Assembly: GCA_964553405.1 (NCBI GenBank) | Contig: CAZKLS010000057.1 | Location: 1-17,563 of the forward strand | DNA length: 17,563 nucleotides | Source: DATIRA01 sp964553405 | Lineage (GTDB): Bacteria > Pseudomonadota > Gammaproteobacteria > Steroidobacterales > Steroidobacteraceae | Reading direction: 5' to 3' | In this document: piece by piece, positions 13,482 through 17,563 of the stretch | Layout of the letters: each line of letters opens with the position of its first letter | Position numbering within the stretch: position 1 is the stretch's first letter | Translations under genes and position numbers: made by a program | Notes under the pieces: generated by a model | Database searches by the model: none | The model's input: the letters and a program-made list of their open reading frames with translations, nothing else | Told to the model about the DNA's origin: nothing

Positions 13482-14573
13482 TCAGGTTTCCTCGACCGTG
13501 ATCTTCGGAAACGCCGGTCCGGCGGCCGCGGACAGCGACAGCCGCGCGGCACTGCGCCTGGCGGTGTCCAGGTACGCGCGCCCGATCCGGCTGTCGGGCT
13601 CGGCGACCACGGTCGGCCGTCCCGAGTCGGTTTCCTCCCGGATGCGGATGTCGAGCGGCAGCTGCCCGAGCAGCGTCACTCCATACTGCTCGGCCATCCG
13701 GGCACCGCCGCCGGCGCCGAAGATCGGCTCCTCGTGGCCGCACTTCGAGCAGACGTGCGTGCTCATGTTCTCGACCACGCCGAGCACCGGCACCGAGACC
13801 TTCTGGAACATCCTGAGGCCCTTGCGCGCGTCGAGCAGCGCGATGTCCTGCGGAGTGGTCACGATGACCGCTCCGCTGACCGGCACGCGCTGCGACAGCG
13901 TGAGCTGGATGTCGCCGGTGCCGGGCGGCATGTCCACGACCAGGTAATCGAGTTCGCCCCAGTTCGTCTCCGACAGCAGCTGGGTCAGCGCCTGCGTGAC
14001 CATCGGCCCCCGCCAGACCATCGGCTGCTCCTCCTCGATCAGGAAGCCGATCGAGATCACCTTCACGCCGTGCGCCTGCAGCGGCTCGATGCGCCGGCCG
14101 TCACGCGTGGAGGGACGCTCCCCCTGCAGACCCATCATCCGGGGCTGGCTCGGACCGTAGATGTCCGCATCGAGGATGCCGACCCGGCCCCCGTCGAGCG
14201 CCAGCGCGAGCGCCAGGTTCACGGCCGTCGTGGACTTGCCGACCCCGCCCTTGCCCGAGGCGACGGCCAGCACGTTGCTGATGCCCGGCAAGGGACTCAG
14301 GCTGCCCTGGACGGCGTGGGCCCGCACCCGCCAGTCCACCCGGACCTCGCAGGCCCCGAGCTCCGGCCGGGCATCCACGAGCGCCTGCAGCGCGGCCTGC
14401 AGTTCACGCCCGTATCCGCCCAGCGGGAAGCCGAGTTCGACGTCGACGAGGGCCCGCTCGCCCTCGAATCTGACGGATTTCACAGCTTTGGCGTCGTTTA
14501 AGGGCGTCCCGAGGTAGGGCTCGACATAATTCCCGACCACGAGGCGAATTTCGCTTTCGCGATGTTCAGACAT
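13482..14573 (-). CDS. apbC: iron-sulfur cluster carrier ATPase ApbC/Mrp
   Basis: This cytoplasmic P-loop ATPase of the Mrp/NBP35 family carries iron-sulfur clusters to apo-proteins. The 363 residues comprise an N-terminal MIP18-like (DUF59) domain at about 5-85. The ATPase domain follows, with the deviant Walker A GKGGVGKST at 108-116, DADIYGPSQPRMMGL at 135-149 and DMPPGTGDIQLTLSQ at 214-228. The cluster-binding pair C275 and C278 sits in VCSKCGHEE. All expected functional residues are present. The ATG at 14573 gives the family-typical N-terminal length. It is followed at 2 bases by dcd, an order also known from pseudomonads, where metG is divergent from it. Here the divergent gene is instead the HEAT-repeat kinase. 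Confidence 0.96.
   Translation of the reverse strand: MSEHRESEIRLVVGNYVEPYLGTPLNDAKAVKSVRFEGERALVDVELGFPLGGYGRELQAALQALVDARPELGACEVRVDWRVRAHAVQGSLSPLPGISNVLAVASGKGGVGKSTTAVNLALALALDGGRVGILDADIYGPSQPRMMGLQGERPSTRDGRRIEPLQAHGVKVISIGFLIEEEQPMVWRGPMVTQALTQLLSETNWGELDYLVVDMPPGTGDIQLTLSQRVPVSGAVIVTTPQDIALLDARKGLRMFQKVSVPVLGVVENMSTHVCSKCGHEEPIFGAGGGARMAEQYGVTLLGQLPLDIRIREETDSGRPTVVAEPDSRIGRAYLDTARRSAARLSLSAAAGPAFPKITVEET
13487..13493 (-). promoter_or_regulatory. ribosome binding site for the GTG-started dcd
   Basis: GAGGAAA at 13493-13487 lies inside the last codons of apbC and 7 bases before the GTG at 13479. It supports this start over upstream alternatives and indicates that dcd is translated from the apbC transcript. 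Confidence 0.65.
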
Positions 14574-14620
14574 TTTTGGCACTTGCTCGGAGGGGAGGCG
14601 GCATGCGCCGCAAGGCCCGG

Positions 14621-14626
14621 ATTGTA
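14621..14626 (-). promoter_or_regulatory. candidate -10 element for apbC-dcd
   Basis: TACAAT on the minus strand (14626-14621) matches five of six -10 bases and would start transcription about 40 bases before the apbC ATG. The -35 position reads CACGCC, a poor match, and falls inside the inverted repeat at 14634-14655. A small GCGGC/GCCGC hairpin (14598-14611) would lie in the leader. Confidence 0.35.
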
Positions 14627-14633
14627 ACTGAAT

Positions 14634-14655
14634 CGGCGGCACGGGCGTGCCGCCG
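14634..14655. repeat. perfect inverted repeat between apbC and the kinase gene
   Basis: CGGCGGCAC at 14634-14642 pairs with GTGCCGCCG at 14647-14655 across a 4-base loop (the arms extend one more base if the loop is ignored). It sits at the -35 position of the apbC candidate promoter, so it is better explained as an operator or chance structure than as a terminator. No T-tract follows. Confidence 0.5.
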
Positions 14656-14672
14656 CCGGAGCTGGCATGATT

Positions 14673-14688
14673 CCGGTCGCGGGACCGG
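14673..14688. repeat. short inverted repeat upstream of the kinase gene
   Basis: CCGGTC at 14673-14678 pairs with GACCGG at 14683-14688 across a 4-base loop. It is the middle one of three inverted repeats in this divergent intergenic region. Confidence 0.35.
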
Positions 14689-14696
14689 CGGCGGCC

Positions 14697-14714
14697 ATCC
14701 GCCCCGGGGCGGAT
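14697..14714. promoter_or_regulatory. perfect 18-base palindrome, possible operator
   Basis: ATCCGCCCCGGGGCGGAT is a loop-free perfect palindrome whose centre lies about 60 bases upstream of the kinase start. It runs directly into TTGACT (14714-14719), a good -35-like hexamer, although no -10 lies 17 bases further on. Loop-free dyads of this length suit a dimeric DNA-binding regulator better than an RNA hairpin. The regulator is unknown. Confidence 0.4.
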
Positions 14715-14729
14715 TGACTTAATCCCGGC

Positions 14730-14758
14730 TTCCACGCGGCCCGGCGGCACGATACAAA
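14730..14758 (+). promoter_or_regulatory. possible promoter giving a leaderless kinase mRNA
   Basis: TTCCAC at 14730-14735 and TACAAA at 14753-14758 are 17 bases apart and each match four of six consensus bases. Transcription would begin at about 14765-14766, exactly at the kinase ATG. No Shine-Dalgarno sequence precedes that ATG, which fits leaderless translation. The hexamers are weak, so this is only a candidate. Confidence 0.25.
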
Positions 14759-14765
14759 TGCGTAA

Positions 14766-17150
14766 ATGAGCTTCTTCGCCAAAATGCGGGCCGAGCGGCT
14801 GATCGCCGACATCAAGTCGTCGAGCGATGCGGACGCGACACGCGCCCGCAAGGCGCTCGACAAGCTCGGCAGGCTGGGACCCTCTGCGATCCCGCGCATC
14901 ATCGACGCGCTGGCGACGGCCGACAAGAAGGAAACCGCCGGCCTGGTACGGGTACTGACCGCAGCGCTCGACAACAAGAGCTTCCCGCTGGTCGCGGCCG
15001 GCCTGGTGGACGGCAACCCGCGCACCGTCGCGGCCGTGACCTGGGCGCTCTCGACCAGTCGTGACTACAGCCCGCAACTGCTGTACGGGCTGCTCTCCGA
15101 CCCGCAGATGCCGAAGGCGCAGGTCGTCAGCATCCTGGCCGCGCAGAAGTCCCGCCTCACCGCACGCGAACTCCTCAAGCACGCGTACAACCAGGAGCCG
15201 GCGGAAAAGGCCGCGCTGTTCCGCATCGTCGCCGAGATCGGCGACGCCAGCCTGCTGCCCGAGCTGCTGAGCCGTCTCGAAGGCAAGGACCCGATCGCCC
15301 GGACCCACATCATCAACATCCTGGCCCGCTTCAACCGGCCCGAGGTCGCCGAAGCGCTGCACAAGCAGCTCCGCGACAACAACAAGTTCATCCGGCAGGC
15401 GGTGCTGAACGCGCTGTCGCGGCTCGAGGGCCACGCCGACGTCGGGCTGCTCTGCGAGGTGCTGCGCGACCCGGACGTCGAGACCCAGCAGAAGGCGATC
15501 GAGGCCGTCGTGCGGGCGAACCATCCCGACACGATGCAGCACCTGGTCGAGGTCCTGCGCGACGAGGACGAGAGCGCCCGGCGCGCCGCGGTCGAAGTCC
15601 TGAACGAGATCGGCACGCCCAGGCACGTGAAGTTCCTGCTGCAGTCCATCAAGGACGACGACTGGTGGGTGCGCAGTCGCGCGGCCGACGCGCTGGCGAA
15701 GATCGGCGGCCCGCGGGTCATCGAGGCGGCGCTCGAGCTGATCCGCGACCAGGACGAAGACGTACGCCGGGCGGCGATCGAGATCCTGAACCAGACCCGC
15801 GACGCCCGCGCGGTGGATCACCTGGTCGCAGCCACGCGCGACTCCGACTGGTGGGTCCGCGAACGGGCCGTCGACGCGCTGGCCGAAATCGGCAGCCAGC
15901 GCGCGGTGCCGGCGTTGCTGGCGCTGCTCGACTCGACCGACGAGCGCTCGCTGCCCTCGATCGTCAGGGCGCTCGGCAAGCTCGGCGATCGCGAACTGAT
16001 AGACCGGCTCGCGCCGCTGCTCGCCAGCCCGTCGAAGGAAGTCAGGCTCGAGGCCATCACCGCGCTGACTCGGCTGGTAGACGAGGGTACCGCGAACAAG
16101 GTCCGGCGCCAGCTCGAGGAGCTGGCCACCGCGATGGTCGAGGGAACCGTCAGCCACGCCGCGCTGCGGGCCGTCGAGGACCTCGACAGCCGCTTCTCCA
16201 GCAACGCGATCGCGGTGCGGGAGAACGCGGCCCGGATGGCTGAACCCGCGCGCACGCTGCTCGTGGAGCGCAGCGACCTCGAGGGGCTGATGCGACAGTC
16301 GGCGCAGGCGCAGCGCTTCGACATTTCGACGCTGAAGCCGGGCGACATACTCGAGGGGCGCTACAAGTTCATCCAGAAGATCGGCAAGGGCGCGTTCGGC
16401 ACCGTGCTGCTGATGGAGGACAAGGTCGTCGACGAGCGGCTGATCCTGAAGTTCCTCAATCCCAACGTCTCCCAGGACGAGGAGATGATGAAGCGGTTCG
16501 TGCACGAGCTGCGCTACTCGCGCAAGATCACGCACCGCAACGTGATCCGGATCTACGACTTCCTGCACATCCGCGGCAACTACGCGATCTCGATGGAGTA
16601 CTTCCCGTCGCACACGCTCGGCAACGAGATCAACGAGAAGCCGCTGCCGCTCGGCAAGGCCGTGCGCTACGCGATCGACATCGCCACCGGCATGTCGGTC
16701 GCGCACCAGTCGGGCATCGTCCACCGCGACCTGAAGCCCGCCAACGTGCTGCTCGACGACGAGGGACTGCTCAAGGTGGTCGACTTCGGCGTCGCCGCGG
16801 CGCAACGCGAGGGCGACACGCAGCTCACCAAGACCGGCTTCGTGATCGGATCGCCGAAGTACATGGCCCCGGAGCAGATCCTCGGCAAGAAGGCGGACGA
16901 GCGCGTGGACATCTACAGCCTCGGCGTGATCCTCTACGAGATGCTGACCGGCGAGCCGCCCTACCACCGGGGCGACCACATGGCCGTGATGTACCAGCAC
17001 GTGCAGGGCAAGGCGCGGCCGCCGATCGAGCTGAACCCGCAGATACCACCGGGGCTGTCGGAAATCACGATGAAGGCCATGTCGGTGGACAAGTCGAAGC
17101 GCTTCCAGAACATGGACGAGCTGCGCACGGCGCTCGAGAAGTACCTCTGA
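14766..17150 (+). CDS. HEAT-repeat serine/threonine protein kinase
   Basis: This is a soluble protein of 794 residues in two parts. Residues about 1-480 are tandem helical repeats of HEAT/PBS-lyase type, about 31 residues each, with recurring patterns such as DDDWWVRSRAADALAKIGG (298-316). Residues about 530-794 are a complete Hanks-type kinase: glycine loop IGKGAFGTVLL (539-549), ATP lysine K562, helix-C glutamate E581, HRDLKPAN (653-660), DFG (673-675), activation-loop threonines T685, T688 and T690, GSPKYMAPE (695-703), DIYSLG (715-720) and R779. Every catalytic residue is present, so activity is expected. There is no membrane helix, PASTA or other sensor domain, so the repeats probably bind partner proteins. 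It lies 7 bases upstream of a PilT-type ATPase gene. The substrate is unknown. Confidence 0.93.
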   Translation: MSFFAKMRAERLIADIKSSSDADATRARKALDKLGRLGPSAIPRIIDALATADKKETAGLVRVLTAALDNKSFPLVAAGLVDGNPRTVAAVTWALSTSRDYSPQLLYGLLSDPQMPKAQVVSILAAQKSRLTARELLKHAYNQEPAEKAALFRIVAEIGDASLLPELLSRLEGKDPIARTHIINILARFNRPEVAEALHKQLRDNNKFIRQAVLNALSRLEGHADVGLLCEVLRDPDVETQQKAIEAVVRANHPDTMQHLVEVLRDEDESARRAAVEVLNEIGTPRHVKFLLQSIKDDDWWVRSRAADALAKIGGPRVIEAALELIRDQDEDVRRAAIEILNQTRDARAVDHLVAATRDSDWWVRERAVDALAEIGSQRAVPALLALLDSTDERSLPSIVRALGKLGDRELIDRLAPLLASPSKEVRLEAITALTRLVDEGTANKVRRQLEELATAMVEGTVSHAALRAVEDLDSRFSSNAIAVRENAARMAEPARTLLVERSDLEGLMRQSAQAQRFDISTLKPGDILEGRYKFIQKIGKGAFGTVLLMEDKVVDERLILKFLNPNVSQDEEMMKRFVHELRYSRKITHRNVIRIYDFLHIRGNYAISMEYFPSHTLGNEINEKPLPLGKAVRYAIDIATGMSVAHQSGIVHRDLKPANVLLDDEGLLKVVDFGVAAAQREGDTQLTKTGFVIGSPKYMAPEQILGKKADERVDIYSLGVILYEMLTGEPPYHRGDHMAVMYQHVQGKARPPIELNPQIPPGLSEITMKAMSVDKSKRFQNMDELRTALEKYL
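15561..15932 (+). repeat. two tandem copies of a 62-residue HEAT super-repeat in the kinase gene
   Basis: Residues 266-327 and 328-389 align as two units of 62 residues (186 bases), each made of two 31-residue helical repeats. The first half reads DEDESARRAAVEVLNEI in one unit and DQDEDVRRAAIEILNQT in the other. The second half contains DWWVRSRAADALAKIG and DWWVRERAVDALAEIG. The DNA has diverged more than the protein, so the duplication is old. Confidence 0.85.
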
Positions 17151-17157
17151 GCGGCCC

Positions 17158-17563
17158 ATGGCACGCATCGACGCATTCCTGAAGCTCGGCGCCGCACAGG
17201 GCTGCTCGGACGTCCACCTGGCGGTCGGCGTGCCGCCGATGCTGCGCATGAACGGCGAGCTGATGCCGATCAAGTTCCGCAACCTCGGCGAGGCTGAGCT
17301 CGAGGGCTACGTGACCGAGATCCTGAGCCCTTCGCAGCGGGATCAGTTCAAGGCCGGCCACGACATCGACTTCTCCTACGTGGCCGAGGACGGCAGCCGG
17401 TTCCGCGTCAACGTGTTCCGCAAGGACACCGGCGTCGGCGCCGTGTTCCGCACGATTCCCGGCGACGTGCCGACGCTGCAGTCGCTGAACCTGCCGCCGA
17501 TCGTCGAGAAGTTCTGCGACTACCACCAGGGCATGGTGCTGGTGACCGGCTCGACCGGCACCG
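17158..17563 (+). CDS. pilT: PilT-type type IV pilus retraction ATPase (cut by window end)
   Basis: PilT-family hexameric ATPases power disassembly of the type IV pilus at the inner membrane. The 135 visible residues cover the N-terminal PAS-like domain and stop inside the Walker A motif (VLVTGSTGTG). Diagnostic stretches are CSDVHLAVGVPPMLRMNGEL near residues 16-35, DIDFSY, SRFRVNVFRKDTGVGAVFRT and IPGDVPTLQSLNLP. GAVFRTIP favours the PilT side over PilU, but the N-terminus (MARIDAFLKLGAAQG) is unlike canonical gammaproteobacterial PilT, so this may be an additional paralogue. It starts 7 bases after the kinase stop with no clear ribosome site, so translation is probably coupled to the kinase. 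Catalytic Walker B and His boxes lie outside the window. Confidence 0.9.
   Translation, partial: MARIDAFLKLGAAQGCSDVHLAVGVPPMLRMNGELMPIKFRNLGEAELEGYVTEILSPSQRDQFKAGHDIDFSYVAEDGSRFRVNVFRKDTGVGAVFRTIPGDVPTLQSLNLPPIVEKFCDYHQGMVLVTGSTGT

Noticed and set aside
14577..14587. TGGCAC followed by TTGCT, resembling a sigma-54 promoter
   Set aside because: The two blocks are directly adjacent, whereas sigma-54 promoters need about five bases between TGGCAC and TTGC.
14574..17282. The long minus-strand open frame extending apbC to 1266 residues
   Set aside because: Only the last 363 residues are ApbC. The upstream part is antisense to the kinase and PilT genes and resembles no protein; the ATG at 14573 gives the normal N-terminus.
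1..17563. Mobile elements, CRISPR arrays, tRNA genes or phage remnants
   Set aside because: I found no transposase or integrase motif, no regularly spaced repeats, no cloverleaf-like sequence and no gene outside ordinary chromosomal families.

Overview
The window is a GC-rich, gene-dense chromosomal segment of 17.6 kb, almost all of it coding. The longest stretch without a gene is 192 bases, and I see no tRNA, rRNA, CRISPR array, insertion sequence, integrase or phage gene. The gene content and order point to a gammaproteobacterium. The clearest signs are hda, a CDP-alcohol phosphatidyltransferase and a DUF2066 gene running divergently from purM-purN-DUF3108, apbC next to dcd, and proS next to a lytic transglycosylase and an acylphosphatase. 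The exact lineage cannot be fixed from this sequence. A run of 100 Ns inside purM shows it is a draft scaffold, perhaps a metagenome-assembled genome.

Layout. (1) Positions 1-4146, minus strand: pssA, a family 4 uracil-DNA glycosylase, rimI, prfC and a truncated UMF1-type MFS transporter. They are packed with gaps of 12 to 39 bases or a 4-base stop/start overlap and look like one transcript from a promoter just upstream of pssA. (2) Positions 4283-6570, plus strand: proS and a secreted lytic transglycosylase, 5 bases apart. (3) Positions 6567-7185, minus strand: a DUF4398 lipoprotein and an acylphosphatase. (4) Positions 7251-8275, plus strand: a WrbA-type flavoprotein and a DUF2069 membrane protein with overlapping stop and start. 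(5) Positions 8254-10519, minus strand: DUF2066 protein, CDP-alcohol phosphatidyltransferase and hda. (6) Positions 10627-12901, plus strand: purM (interrupted by the assembly gap), purN and a DUF3108 protein. (7) Positions 12913-14573, minus strand: apbC/mrp and dcd. (8) Positions 14766-17563, plus strand: a 794-residue HEAT-repeat/serine-threonine kinase, then the start of a PilT-type retraction ATPase cut by the window end.

Most of the window is core housekeeping: translation (ProS, RF3, RimI), purine synthesis (PurM, PurN), pyrimidine nucleotide supply (Dcd), iron-sulfur cluster handling (ApbC), phospholipid synthesis (PssA and a second family member), replication control (Hda), DNA repair and envelope maintenance. 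The unusual part is region 8. There a soluble kinase, with all catalytic motifs present and a long helical-repeat front half, sits 7 bases upstream of a type IV pilus ATPase gene. Its upstream region is crowded with inverted repeats, including a perfect 18-base palindrome. I infer a phosphorylation-linked control module for pilus retraction or a related surface-motility function. This is the part most worth following up.
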